Assembly (NCBI RefSeq): GCF_900110255.1
Contig: NZ_FODD01000050.1
Location: forward strand, 1 to 47,451
Reading direction: 5' to 3'
Source of the DNA: Actinacidiphila rubida
GTDB lineage: Bacteria > Actinomycetota > Actinomycetes > Streptomycetales > Streptomycetaceae
Length of the DNA stretch: 47,451 bases
Shown: piece after piece, positions 35,769 to 44,050 of the stretch
Position numbering within the stretch: the stretch's first letter is position 1
How the letters are laid out: each line of letters begins with the position of its first letter
The notes under the pieces: generated by a model
What the model was told of the DNA's origin: nothing
Database searches by the model: none
What the model saw: only the letters and a program-made list of their open reading frames with translations
Position numbers and translations under genes: made by a program

Positions 35769-36041
35769 ATGGGGATGGCGGTGGACGAGGAGTCCATGCA
35801 GTCCGAGCTCAACCGCCTGCGGCGAGCGCAGGGCCAACTGTCCGGAGTCATCGCCATGATCGAGGCCGGCCGTGACTGCAAAGACGTTGTCACCCAACTC
35901 GCCGCGGTCTCCCGCGCCCTGGACCGCGCCGGATTCAAGATCGTCGCCAGCGGGATGCCGCAATGCATGGCAGCGGCAGATGGCACCGCGCCGCCCATGA
36001 CCGAAGCCGAACTGGAGAAGCTCTTCCTCGCACTCGCCTGA
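35769..36041 (+). CDS. CsoR-family repressor, CstR-like persulfide sensor
   Basis: All-helical repressor of 90 residues (DUF156/CsoR family). The ATG at 35769 has GAGGAGG 7 nt upstream; a longer frame back to 35736 would begin in the IS end. Two cysteines, Cys37 (GRDCKDVVTQL) and Cys66 (MPQC), are 29 residues apart, as in copper CsoR and in CstR. The His of the CsoR copper site, four residues before the second Cys, is Gly here. Loss of that His with both Cys kept is the CstR pattern, in which persulfides crosslink the cysteines and release DNA. The operators at 34576-34626 and the sulfur genes beyond fit this. The IS element now separates it from its divergent promoter region. Confidence 0.88.
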   Translation: MGMAVDEESMQSELNRLRRAQGQLSGVIAMIEAGRDCKDVVTQLAAVSRALDRAGFKIVASGMPQCMAAADGTAPPMTEAELEKLFLALA

Positions 36042-36230
36042 CTGGCGCCGCCGCAACGGTGGCTGCCACCCGCGGTTGGAGCTCCGGAGCAAAGTGCGCC
36101 TGCTGAGAGGGGCGATGGCGGCAGCGCACAACGAGGGTGGCCTCACGTGGCCGATCATGTCGTACGAGGCCGGGCTCTTGCACGTCCCGAGGACGAGGCA
36201 GTGCCCCGCCTGTGCTCGGCGTCGTGTGGA

Positions 36231-37898
36231 TCATGAGGCCTGCGAGGTCAACGCCCTGTGTACGGATCCGATCGCGCCCGCTCCTTCACCGACCGCGGCG
36301 GCCACGCGCTTCATGGAACCAGCGCGAACGTCGCCCGCGGCGAACACCCGGGGCAGAGTTGTCTCGAAGGGCAGGGGCCTCCGCCCCAACGTTGTCCAGC
36401 ACGAGTCGAGCAGTGCGTCATCGACTCCCACGTCGGTGAGGATGAAGCCGTGGTCGTCGAGCGCTACGCCGTCGAGCCAATGAGTTGCCGGCGTCGCACC
36501 GATGAAGCAAAAAAGTCCCGAACACCGTAGCTCTTTTTGGCGCCGATCGTCTCTGAGACCACTGCGGATGGTCAGACCCTGCAGGGCCTCATCACCGTGC
36601 AGTCCAGTGACTTCCGTCGACGTGTGGACGCGTACGGCAGGATGGGACAAAACACGGTCCGCCAGGTAGGACGACATGCTTACGAGGATGTCTGGCCCGC
36701 GGACGATCAGGTTGACCTGACATCCCCTGCCGGCCAGGAAGAGTGCAGCCTGACCAGCCGAGTTGGCTCCGCCAACCACTGCAACCGGCCGTTGTCCACA
36801 GGCCCTGGCTTCCAGCTCCGTCGCGGCGTAATAGATGCCAGCTCCCAAGAAGTCGTCCCACCGGGGCAGTACCAGCGATCGGTAGCTCGCTCCGGTGGCG
36901 ATGACTGCTGCCTTGCTACGGATCTCGGTCCCGTCGCGTAGTAGCAGTTGCAGCAGATCCGCGCTCGCGTCCAACCGCGCGACCTCGCACGGGGAAGCGA
37001 TCCGAGCCCCGAACTTCTCGGCTTGTACCATCGCGCGGCCGGTGAGATCCGCGCCGCTGATCCCCGAGGTGAAGCCAAGGTAGTTCTCGATTCGAGAGCT
37101 GGCCGCTGCCTGACCACCGGCTGCCAGCGAGTCGAGGACCAGGGTCTGTAGTCCTTCCGACGCCCCGTACACGGCAGCGGCAAGACCGGCCGGTCCGCCG
37201 CCTACAACGACGAGATCAAGGGTTTTGCCAGCCGCCGGGCGATATGACATGCCTAGGTGATCGGCCAGCACGGATGGTGTCGCCCGGCGCAGGACACCGC
37301 TGGTGGTAATGACGAGCGGAAATTCGTCCGCTGCCACGTCGGCTGCCTGCGTCAGAGCCTGCCCGGCCGGTGTGTCCACGGCGACCCAGGTGTGCGGTTG
37401 GCGTTGCCGGGCTGCATAGGTCCGGAGGGACATGGCTGCGGCCGACCTGTCGTGGCCGACGATCACCATGCTGCTGGCTCCCGCGTTCGTACGCAGGCCC
37501 TCACGGCGGGCAAGCAGAGCTCGCAGAACGATGTCGGAGAGCTCGGCGTCCTCGTCCATCAGCCGCCGAAATGACTCGGGACCAACGCGGAGGACCACTC
37601 CCGGTTGGGAGACTCGCGCACTGAGAAACGTCGACTGGCCCGTGAGCAGGTTCAATTCCCCGCTGAATTGACGCTCTTGGTATCTGGCGACCACGACTTC
37701 TCCGTGGCCGGTCCAGGCCGGCCGAAGGATTTCGATCTCGCCCGACTCGACAAGGAGCATCGGGCCGCCCGTCTCACCGGGGTCGAATAGAATATCACCG
37801 ATATCGGTGATATTCTCTTCCGTTCCGTATGTCCGCAGACGAGACCACTGCTCGTCACTGAGGTCGGGCCATCGGTCCATCTCTTGCGGCGTCGACAT
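36231..37898 (-). CDS. Cyclic-nucleotide-binding domain fused to thioredoxin-reductase-like flavoprotein
   Basis: Cytoplasmic fusion protein of 555 residues. Residues about 20-125 form a cNMP-binding/Crp-like beta-barrel (FSGELNLLTGQSTFLSA). About 150-225 look like a thioredoxin- or glutaredoxin-fold remnant. From about 228 a TrxR-type flavoprotein begins (VVVGGGPAGLAAAVY, then GGQAAASSRIENYLGF) with an NADPH site at 370-382 (VVGGANSAGQAALFL) and C-terminal FAD contact GDVRAGSMKRVAAAVGEG. The CxxC active-site motif of thioredoxin reductase is absent: near residue 354 it reads YYAATELEA. The ATG at 37898 with AGAGGAC upstream is preferred over 37919. Domain fusions of this kind occur in Actinomycetota; electron acceptor and ligand are unknown. 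It converges on the CstR-like gene. Confidence 0.88.
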   Translation of the reverse strand: MSTPQEMDRWPDLSDEQWSRLRTYGTEENITDIGDILFDPGETGGPMLLVESGEIEILRPAWTGHGEVVVARYQERQFSGELNLLTGQSTFLSARVSQPGVVLRVGPESFRRLMDEDAELSDIVLRALLARREGLRTNAGASSMVIVGHDRSAAAMSLRTYAARQRQPHTWVAVDTPAGQALTQAADVAADEFPLVITTSGVLRRATPSVLADHLGMSYRPAAGKTLDLVVVGGGPAGLAAAVYGASEGLQTLVLDSLAAGGQAAASSRIENYLGFTSGISGADLTGRAMVQAEKFGARIASPCEVARLDASADLLQLLLRDGTEIRSKAAVIATGASYRSLVLPRWDDFLGAGIYYAATELEARACGQRPVAVVGGANSAGQAALFLAGRGCQVNLIVRGPDILVSMSSYLADRVLSHPAVRVHTSTEVTGLHGDEALQGLTIRSGLRDDRRQKELRCSGLFCFIGATPATHWLDGVALDDHGFILTDVGVDDALLDSCWTTLGRRPLPFETTLPRVFAAGDVRAGSMKRVAAAVGEGAGAIGSVHRALTSQAS

Positions 37899-38179
37899 CA
37901 CTCGTCCTCTTGCTTGCATCAGACCGCCCGTGGCTCTCGTCGTTCAGTCGCGTCGGCCGATTGTCTCGAGCCTGACCCTTCGGCTTTTCATTGGACGGCG
38001 GCAGACCACTTGCCCACCTTTTCAGCCTAACCGACGCTCGATGCCTCTGCCTGGGGCCGGTTACGATCGCTGCGGGGGCCAGTTGCTCGCAGGACATACG
38101 TACTGTCGCCTTTGCTGCAGGGTCGCTGTGGTCGCACGGGCCGGCCCGAAAGCCGCGGGGAGTACCGGCGCGCAGCTGT

Positions 38180-38268
38180 GAACCGCAGCTTGGCCACCTG
38201 GGTTCCGTCCTGGTCGACCGGGCTATGTCGTGGTGCCCCTCCTCCCAGTCGATGCCACAGAAGATCTT
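38180..38268 (-). pseudogene. IS110-family transposase relic
   Basis: The minus strand reads KIFCGIDWEEGHHDIA at 38268-38221, the hallmark N-terminus of IS110-type DEDD transposases (FCGIDWA..HHD). After a frameshift it continues as VDQDGTQVAKLRF at 38218-38180. Nothing else of the element remains. The rest of the 627-bp gap 37899-38525 shows no gene; it separates the flavoprotein gene's start from the end of the T7SS large-protein gene. Confidence 0.65.
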
Positions 38269-38525
38269 GCTCAACCTGTACCTCCGTATGAATCTGCGGG
38301 TCAGTCCCAAGCGGAGCACGCGGCGCTCTAATAGAAGTGCTCCAGGCACGCCATCTCATAAGCCGTTCGTGTCTCCAGGGACCGACACGGACCTCGGTCT
38401 GCTGGAGAGCTCAGTCGTTGTTGTCGTTCCGGCCGTGCGGGATGTGTTTCGAACCGGGGTTCCCGTTCGGGTAGTGGCCGGGAGTCGGCGCACAAGCGTG
38501 GGTCCTTCTCGATGCATGAGATTAC

Positions 38526-41162
38526 TCAATCGAGCTCCGTTTTTGTTGTCCCACCGCGGATGGCATTCATGATCGCCTCCTTGTCGGCGAGATACATACC
38601 ATAATACGCCCAGCTGATAGGAGTGGACGCGTAGTAGCGCAGCAGCGTCGGTGATCCTTCGAGTTGGTTTCTGTATCCAAATCGCTCCCCCACCGGCAGA
38701 TAATGGAAGAGGCCCTGGCGGGCAGCTCCCAGGAACCCGCCCAGGAGTTCGAGAGCATAGCCACTTCCGCTGGTCTTGTTGCCCGTCACGTGAGCGACTA
38801 TGCCGTCGAGTTCCATGTTCCCAACGGCGATGTTGATTCCCTCTTTGACTCCCGCGTAGAGCGATTCCCTTGCACGCTTCGGCTCGAACGGGCGATATGG
38901 TGAGGCGATACTCTCGCTGTCTGTTGCGTCGCTCGGACTTTCGGCCGCACTTCCCCGGGACGACGTCGGCCCCAGCCCGGCGAACGGGGGCTCGGAAGGC
39001 ACCGGTTCCGGGGCCGGTGAAGCCCGATGTGAGACGTCGGAGTGGTGGGACGGAGAAATGACTTCGTCATCCTGCGCCAATTCGCGGGACAGGGGTTCGG
39101 CCGATTCCGCGGTTTCCTTCGCGTGAGGGCCCGAAGCCAGTGGCGACGGTTCGCGGACGATGGATGCAGGGTTTTCTGGCGTGTAGGGTATTTCAGTCCT
39201 GATCTCTCTCGGAAAAGGTGAAGGAAGGGGCCGTTCGATGGGCTCGGCGTGTGGCACGGCAGCCTCCTTTGCCGGCAAGGACGGTGCGGATACCTCGTCG
39301 GATTCCCGGGGCAGGTACGTTTCCTCGGGCGGGGCGTCCACCCTCGGTGGAGGAGTGGCTGTGGAAGCGGGTTGTGGTGCCGTTCCGGTGGTGTCGGGCA
39401 GAGGTGCCTTCTCAGGGGCGCTCTCCGGCGCGGGAAGTCGGACTGTTCGCGGGATCTGGGCGCCGGTCTCCGTGGCGATATGCTCGGCTGAGGCTTGGCC
39501 TGTTCTGGCCGATGGGGTGACGCCGACAGGGTGGAGTACCTCGGCGGCCACGGCCTGCTGGTCGGGCGGCTCCTCCGCCGGCGCTTGGCGGGGAGGTGTC
39601 TCGTCCCGGACGTTCGGTGCGGGGATATCGTGATCGACTGCGGGCTCAGCCTGCGCGGTCAGCGATTCCGCGGGAGAAGTCGCTGTGGCGTGCGGGAGGC
39701 CGGCCTGGTCAGCAAGGTCGGCCGATCGTGCCGGGTGGTCTGTCCCGAGCGGCCGGCCGGTGATCTCATGCCTGGCGGGCGGTACCTCCCCCCGTGGGCT
39801 CCCCCCTGGCGTTTCCGCGACAGTTGCGTCGGCAGGCAGCGGAGGGGCATCGGCGACAGGGATTTGCGGCTTGTCGGCGAGGGGCGTGCCCGGCGAACCG
39901 AGGGGCTCCTCTTCCCGGATGACGGGACGGGTGTTTGGGGTGTTCGCATGCGGTTCCGTCGCGGGAGAGGTGCGGATATCTTTCGGTGCTTCCGCGGCCG
40001 ACTCCGGTGGGGAAGTGGGGGATTCGGATACGGGCAGGGGAGACTCGGCAGCCGGCTCCTCTGTGTGCGGCGCTTCCTTGCCCGGTACTGCGAAGGAGAC
40101 CTCCGGGCCGGTTTCTGCAGCGCTGACAGGTTGCGGATCATCGAGTCGAGGAGGATCGAGGATCCGCTCGACTTCCTCCGGAGTCGGACGGGGAATGGGT
40201 TCTTCCCGAGCGGCCTCGCTTTCCGTGGCGGGCGATGCGGGCCGGCTCCCGGTACCGGGAAGCCGGGAAGCACTCCGGGAACCCTGCTCAGCCGGGTCAG
40301 CCAAGCGCGAGGAGGTGCCCACAGGCCCACCTGGAAGTGCCAGGGCATCACCTTCGGGGTGGACCGAGACTGCGCCATCCGTGGACATCGGGACGTCGGC
40401 CTTCCCCTCCACGGCGGCTTTGAACCGCGCGCCCGCCCTGGTGGCTTCGAGGGCCTCCTCGACGAGGTTGTGTCCGATGTCGAGCCCCACGAACGCTGCC
40501 GTTTCCCAGGCGTTCGTCCGCCAGTCCACCGGCCGCCCGCTCATCAGCTTGGGCACTGCCTCGGCTACGTAGAAGCCGGTGAACCCCCGCGCGTTAGCCG
40601 GCGCGTTCTCGATCAGACTGACGATTCCCCTGCCGAGCAGCTTGCCGGCTGTCTCTCCCGCCTCTCCGGCGATCGCGCCGATCGTACGTATCGTCTCGGC
40701 GAAGCGGGCGAGCAGATTCTGAAATTCCGAGATCAGTGCGATGATGCGCTGGACCAATGGAGCAATCCGCAGCCAGACAAGGTCGGCCACACCCGCCAGA
40801 AGCGAGGCCAGGACCAGCCCTGCCGCAAGCATCTCGAGTATTTCGAGAGCGATACCGATGACCTCCCTGACGATCCGCCAGGCGTGGTTGGCGTGATCAT
40901 CCACATGTTCGGCGGCGAGAACCATCGATGACGTCAGACGATCGGCCACGCGCACGTGCGCTTGCCACTGCGACACCATCGCATCCGCTCCGGGGCCGCT
41001 CCATTCCTGGCCGCTGACATGATCGGCCAGAGCGCTGTGCACCATTTGGACCTGTTCCGCGTGAATGCGGAGATCGTCCGAGTGGTCGAGGAGGCTCTGG
41101 GGGTCTCCCATCTGCCTCAAGACATTGGTCAGCCATGTTGCTATCGCGTCATTGACGTCCAT
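38526..41162 (-). CDS. Large T7SS effector-like protein with WXG-type N-terminal domain
   Basis: Protein of 878 residues. Residues 1-105 look like a WXG100-type helical hairpin (QVQMVHSALADHVSG, then EWSGPGADAMVSQW as the turn). Hydrophobic helices at about 108-155 (EILEMLAAGLVLASLLAG) could insert in a membrane. A second helical block runs to about 260 (GRGIVSLIENAPANARGF, DWRTNAWETAAFVGLDIG). About 270-770 is a long Pro/Glu/Ser/Thr-rich low-complexity linker. The last about 110 residues form a separate conserved-looking domain (GVKEGINIAVGNMELDG, GGFLGAARQGLFHYLP). This is the layout of T7SS polymorphic toxins and large substrates, but the tail matches no toxin I recognise. It lies 9 bp downstream of the EspC-like gene, probably its secretion partner. 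Confidence 0.8.
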   Translation of the reverse strand: MDVNDAIATWLTNVLRQMGDPQSLLDHSDDLRIHAEQVQMVHSALADHVSGQEWSGPGADAMVSQWQAHVRVADRLTSSMVLAAEHVDDHANHAWRIVREVIGIALEILEMLAAGLVLASLLAGVADLVWLRIAPLVQRIIALISEFQNLLARFAETIRTIGAIAGEAGETAGKLLGRGIVSLIENAPANARGFTGFYVAEAVPKLMSGRPVDWRTNAWETAAFVGLDIGHNLVEEALEATRAGARFKAAVEGKADVPMSTDGAVSVHPEGDALALPGGPVGTSSRLADPAEQGSRSASRLPGTGSRPASPATESEAAREEPIPRPTPEEVERILDPPRLDDPQPVSAAETGPEVSFAVPGKEAPHTEEPAAESPLPVSESPTSPPESAAEAPKDIRTSPATEPHANTPNTRPVIREEEPLGSPGTPLADKPQIPVADAPPLPADATVAETPGGSPRGEVPPARHEITGRPLGTDHPARSADLADQAGLPHATATSPAESLTAQAEPAVDHDIPAPNVRDETPPRQAPAEEPPDQQAVAAEVLHPVGVTPSARTGQASAEHIATETGAQIPRTVRLPAPESAPEKAPLPDTTGTAPQPASTATPPPRVDAPPEETYLPRESDEVSAPSLPAKEAAVPHAEPIERPLPSPFPREIRTEIPYTPENPASIVREPSPLASGPHAKETAESAEPLSRELAQDDEVISPSHHSDVSHRASPAPEPVPSEPPFAGLGPTSSRGSAAESPSDATDSESIASPYRPFEPKRARESLYAGVKEGINIAVGNMELDGIVAHVTGNKTSGSGYALELLGGFLGAARQGLFHYLPVGERFGYRNQLEGSPTLLRYYASTPISWAYYGMYLADKEAIMNAIRGGTTKTELD

Positions 41163-41171
41163 ACCGGACGC

Positions 41172-41492
41172 TCACGCCTGCGACGCGAGGCGGGAGGCAA
41201 TCTGAGTGTTCTCTTCCTCTATGCGCCGGTAGATGATCCCTCCGTGCTGCAAGGCTTCGTGTGCCCGAAGGGAAAGCTGGGCGAGACGGTTGCACCCTTC
41301 GGAGATTTGCCCTGTCATCGAAAGGTAGGCGCGGTTTGCCGAATCGGCGGCGGGGCCGTGACCGAAGGACGATGGGCCGGGATTTCGGTCTTCAATGGTT
41401 CCGGTGATCCCGTCCAATTGAGTGGACGCCGCTGCGAAGTGTTGCGCCAGCCGTACCATTCCATCGGTGTCGACGAGTACGTGACTGTTCAT
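41172..41492 (-). CDS. EspC/WXG100-like small secreted helical protein
   Basis: Helical protein of 106 residues. The N-terminus VDTDGMVRLAQHFAAASTQLDGI resembles the ESX-1 EspC-type family. No WXG is present in the turn (a GPAADSANRAY segment instead). Near the C-terminus Tyr88-Arg-Arg-Ile-Glu92 gives the YxxxD/E signal used by type VII secretion. The ATG at 41492 is chosen because GGAGG lies about 10 nt upstream; a longer frame to 41576 would run into the preceding gene. It sits 16 bp after that gene and 9 bp before the large effector-like gene. A heterodimer with the latter's WXG-type domain, exported by an ESX machine encoded elsewhere, is the likely role. Confidence 0.8.
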   Translation of the reverse strand: MNSHVLVDTDGMVRLAQHFAAASTQLDGITGTIEDRNPGPSSFGHGPAADSANRAYLSMTGQISEGCNRLAQLSLRAHEALQHGGIIYRRIEEENTQIASRLASQA

Positions 41493-41508
41493 GACTTCTC
41501 GTCCTCCA

Positions 41509-42207
41509 TCATGCGCGCGACTCCAGGGAAATAATGTCCGTCCCGTACCGTGGAACCCTTCTGCACGAGAATTCACGGCTGTTCAAGTGTGGTTCCAGGC
41601 GATCAAGGCGCCCTCGGAAGGCCGGAAGGGAAAGCGGCGTGTCGAAAGCGCTGAGCAGCCGCCTGAAATGATGGCAACACGTCGGTCCGCGAAGTCGCAG
41701 TAGGCATCGCATGAGAAGCGTCTGGTGTCGGGTCAGCGCATGGACTCGATTGTCCCAGGCCAGAGCAGTGGCGGTGGTGGACCCGGACGCCGGCTGACGG
41801 GCGAGCCAGCGCATTTCGGCTTTGATGCGCGCGACCAACACATCGTCGGGTTCGCCGTCCGCCAGCACATTGAGGGCACCCGCATTCAGGAGTCCAGAAG
41901 ACTCGACGGGCGAGCGTGAGACAAAGATGCTGGCGCGGGACAGTAACGTCAGAGACGCGGCGATTACGTTCAGGTCCGCCATCACGTCCTGACAGTCGAT
42001 CACGGCCAGCGCATGGGGGGAATCCTGCAAGTATTCCCACCCACGCGGGTCGCCCCAACGGCAGGACAGGATGGTTTTGAGCCATTTGGGACGTAGCCGT
42101 CGCACCAGCCTGCTGTCGCCTGACTTTCCGAGTTCTATCACGATGACACTCGGTGCGGCGGGGTCGGCATGCGCCTCACTCGGCGCCAAACATGCGCGGG
42201 AGCCCAT
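41509..42207 (-). CDS. Atypical response-regulator-like protein
   Basis: Protein of 232 residues, not assigned to a named family. Residues about 18-140 look like a degenerate receiver or Rossmann-like fold (SVIVIELGKSGDSRLV, HALAVIDCQDV, SIFVSRSPVESSGLLNAGALNVL). The C-terminal part, about 155-215, resembles a PhoB/OmpR winged helix (HALTRHQTLLMRCLLRLRG, SLPAFRGRLDRLEPHL). The conserved phospho-acceptor surroundings are weak, so phosphorylation is doubtful. The ATG at 42207 has AAAGG upstream. It leads the T7SS three-gene unit, and a palindromic operator lies 44 bp upstream, so it probably regulates its own operon. Function is inferred from fold-like features and context only. Confidence 0.6.
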   Translation of the reverse strand: MGSRACLAPSEAHADPAAPSVIVIELGKSGDSRLVRRLRPKWLKTILSCRWGDPRGWEYLQDSPHALAVIDCQDVMADLNVIAASLTLLSRASIFVSRSPVESSGLLNAGALNVLADGEPDDVLVARIKAEMRWLARQPASGSTTATALAWDNRVHALTRHQTLLMRCLLRLRGPTCCHHFRRLLSAFDTPLSLPAFRGRLDRLEPHLNSREFSCRRVPRYGTDIISLESRA

Positions 42208-42250
42208 ACGAGTACCTTTCTCCAGGGCTTGGTGTAGGCGCCGGAGTTCG

Positions 42251-42290
42251 CCATACCTACATGTTAGGTATGGCCTGGAAGCCCGCTCAA
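42251..42290 (-). promoter_or_regulatory. Promoter with 23-bp palindromic operator for the T7SS unit
   Basis: CCATACCTA and TAGGTATGG form perfect 9-bp arms around CATGT at 42251-42273. On the minus strand TTGAGC (42290-42285) and TAACAT, 18 nt apart, make a fair promoter whose -10 lies inside the palindrome. Such overlap fits repression, perhaps by the first gene product. Confidence 0.65.
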
Positions 42291-42373
42291 GGGATACAGC
42301 CCTGCGTCACCCAGAATTAACCTCGGGTTTTCACGAGGTGGGTTGTCCGAGACTTGATCATAAAAGCGGGAAG

Positions 42374-42630
42374 TGCCCCTGACCTGCAACGATAGGGCTT
42401 GTCGAGTGTCCCGTTGGTTGCGAGGAAAGAAGCACTCCCCAGGTGAACATGCGTATCGGGTTGTACCCACGTGTCCGTGTCGGGGGGCGGCGGACGTGGC
42501 GCGGTCTCGCAGGCCAGGGCTGTGCTGCTGGTGGAGACGGTCCGCAAGAGCGGTCTGGATACGGCGGTATCGGCGGCCCTGGCGCCGTGGCCCAAGGCGC
42601 CGTGGGGGAGTGTCTTGTTTTTCGTGTAAG
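42374..42630 (+). pseudogene. 5' fragment of an IS1380-family element
   Basis: From about 42374 the sequence has the look of an IS1380 left end. ATG at 42449 begins MRIGLYPRVRV. After a one-base shift in a G-run near 42480 the frame reads GGGRGAVSQARAVLLVE, then TVRKSGLDTAVSAALAPW, the well-known N-terminus of IS1380 transposases. The sequence ends at about 42605, where the IS256-type element begins. The remaining 1.4 kb of the IS1380 transposase is missing, also on the other side of the IS256 copy. Confidence 0.65.
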
Positions 42631-44047
42631 CCCTGGTGGTGACGCTTCTTGGGTTTGGGGCGGTGTTACTGGTTGTCGATGACGCGGTCGCCGTAGAAGC
42701 CGGCGAGGGTGTTGATGGCCTCCTTCCAGTTGTAGGTGCGTCCGGTGGGGTTGCGTCGGTTGGGCTGGCGGTCGCGGATCACCAGGTAGAGGACCTTCAG
42801 GGCGGCTTCCTCGTTCGGGAAGTGCCCCCGGCGCCGGGTGGCCTGGCGGAACCGCGAGTTGAGGGACTCGATCATGTTCGTGGTGTAGACGATCTTGCGG
42901 ATCTCGGGTGGGAACCGCAGGAACATCACGAAGTGCTCCCAGCTGCGGCGCCAGACTCCGATCAGTGCGGGGTAGCGGGCGCCCCAGATCTCCTCGAACT
43001 CCGCGAACCGCTGCTCGGCGGCATCCGGACTGGCGGCGGTGTAGACCTGGCGGAGTTCCTTGGCGATCTGCGACCAGTGCTTGGTGGAGGCGTACTTCAG
43101 GCTGTTGCGGACCATGTGGACCACGCACAGCTGGACATCCGCCAGCGGCCAGATGTTCGCGATGGAGTCGGGCAGGCCCTTCAGCCCGTCGCAGCAGGCG
43201 ATCAGGACGTCCTCGATGCCGCGGTTCTTCAACTCGGCCAGCCAGGCCATCCACTGCTTGGCGCCTTCGCCGCCGGTGCCGACCCACATGCCCAGCACGT
43301 CACGTTCGCCGTCGAGGTTGATGCCGACCGCGATGTAGACAGGCCGGTTGGCGACCGCGCCGTCGCGGATCTTCAGCACGATCGCGTCGATCATGACGAC
43401 GGCGTAGACCCGGTCCAGCGGGCGTTGCCGCCACGCTTCCAGCTCTTCGGTGATCTTGTCGGTGGCCCGGGAGATCAGGTCTCGGGAGACGTCGACGTCG
43501 TAGATCTCCGCGAGATGGGCCTGGATCTCGCCGGTGGTCAGGCCCTTGGCGTAGAGCGAGACGATGGCCTCGTCGAAGCCCTCCACCCGGCGCGCGTGCT
43601 TGGGCACGACCTGCGGGGTGAAGGTGCCGGCGCGATCGCGTGGCACGTCGATCTCGACCGGCCCGACGTCGGTCAAGACCCGCTTCCGCGACGTGCCGTT
43701 ACGGGAATTACCCGACCCGGCGCCAGCCGTATCGCCCTTCTCGTAGCCGAGGTGATCGCTCATCTCGGCCTCCAACGCGCCCTCCAGGACCAGCTTCACC
43801 AGACCCTTGAGCAGCCCGTTCTCCCCGACCAGATTAAGCCCCTCACTGCGCGCCCGAGTCACCAACTGCTCAGCCAGATCCCGGTCGGTGTCGGTCAATC
43901 GTTGCCAACTCCGCCCCCGTGCGTACGATGTGCGAACTCTCACGGGGCCGCTCGTCCTTACTGCCCATCAGTGATCCTTCCCGGCAGAGACCACATCTCA
44001 TGCCAGACCGGTCACATCGGGGCATACGCAAAATCTAGGACAGTCCC
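42606..44047. mobile_element. IS256-family insertion sequence
   Basis: The left end (from 42606, GGGAGTGTCTTG...) and the inverted right end (from 44047, GGGACTGTCCTAG...) share an imperfect repeat of about 28 bp ending in TGTAAGCCC-like bases. Between them lies one transposase gene; total about 1.44 kb. No 8-9 bp target duplication is visible, which suggests a deletion beside the element after insertion, in line with the cut IS1380 copy on its left. Confidence 0.7.
42666..43943 (-). CDS. IS256-family (mutator-type) transposase
   Basis: Mutator-family DDE transposase of 425 residues, GTG start at 43943. Recognisable segments are ALEAEMSDHLGYEKGD, NSRNGTSRKRVLTDVGPVEI and VPRDRAGTFTPQVVPKHARR. 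The catalytic Asp residues lie in VVMIDAIVLKIRDGAV and LIACCDGLKGLPD. The C-HxxH-like signature reads VQLCVVHMVRNSLKYAS, and the Glu is in YTTNMIESLNSRFR. Another frame upstream (ATG 43968, MGSKDERPRESS...) ends after 32 codons, so the true N-terminus may have suffered a frameshift. The catalytic region is intact. Confidence 0.9.
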   Translation of the reverse strand: MRVRTSYARGRSWQRLTDTDRDLAEQLVTRARSEGLNLVGENGLLKGLVKLVLEGALEAEMSDHLGYEKGDTAGAGSGNSRNGTSRKRVLTDVGPVEIDVPRDRAGTFTPQVVPKHARRVEGFDEAIVSLYAKGLTTGEIQAHLAEIYDVDVSRDLISRATDKITEELEAWRQRPLDRVYAVVMIDAIVLKIRDGAVANRPVYIAVGINLDGERDVLGMWVGTGGEGAKQWMAWLAELKNRGIEDVLIACCDGLKGLPDSIANIWPLADVQLCVVHMVRNSLKYASTKHWSQIAKELRQVYTAASPDAAEQRFAEFEEIWGARYPALIGVWRRSWEHFVMFLRFPPEIRKIVYTTNMIESLNSRFRQATRRRGHFPNEEAALKVLYLVIRDRQPNRRNPTGRTYNWKEAINTLAGFYGDRVIDNQ

Positions 44048-44050
44048 GGC

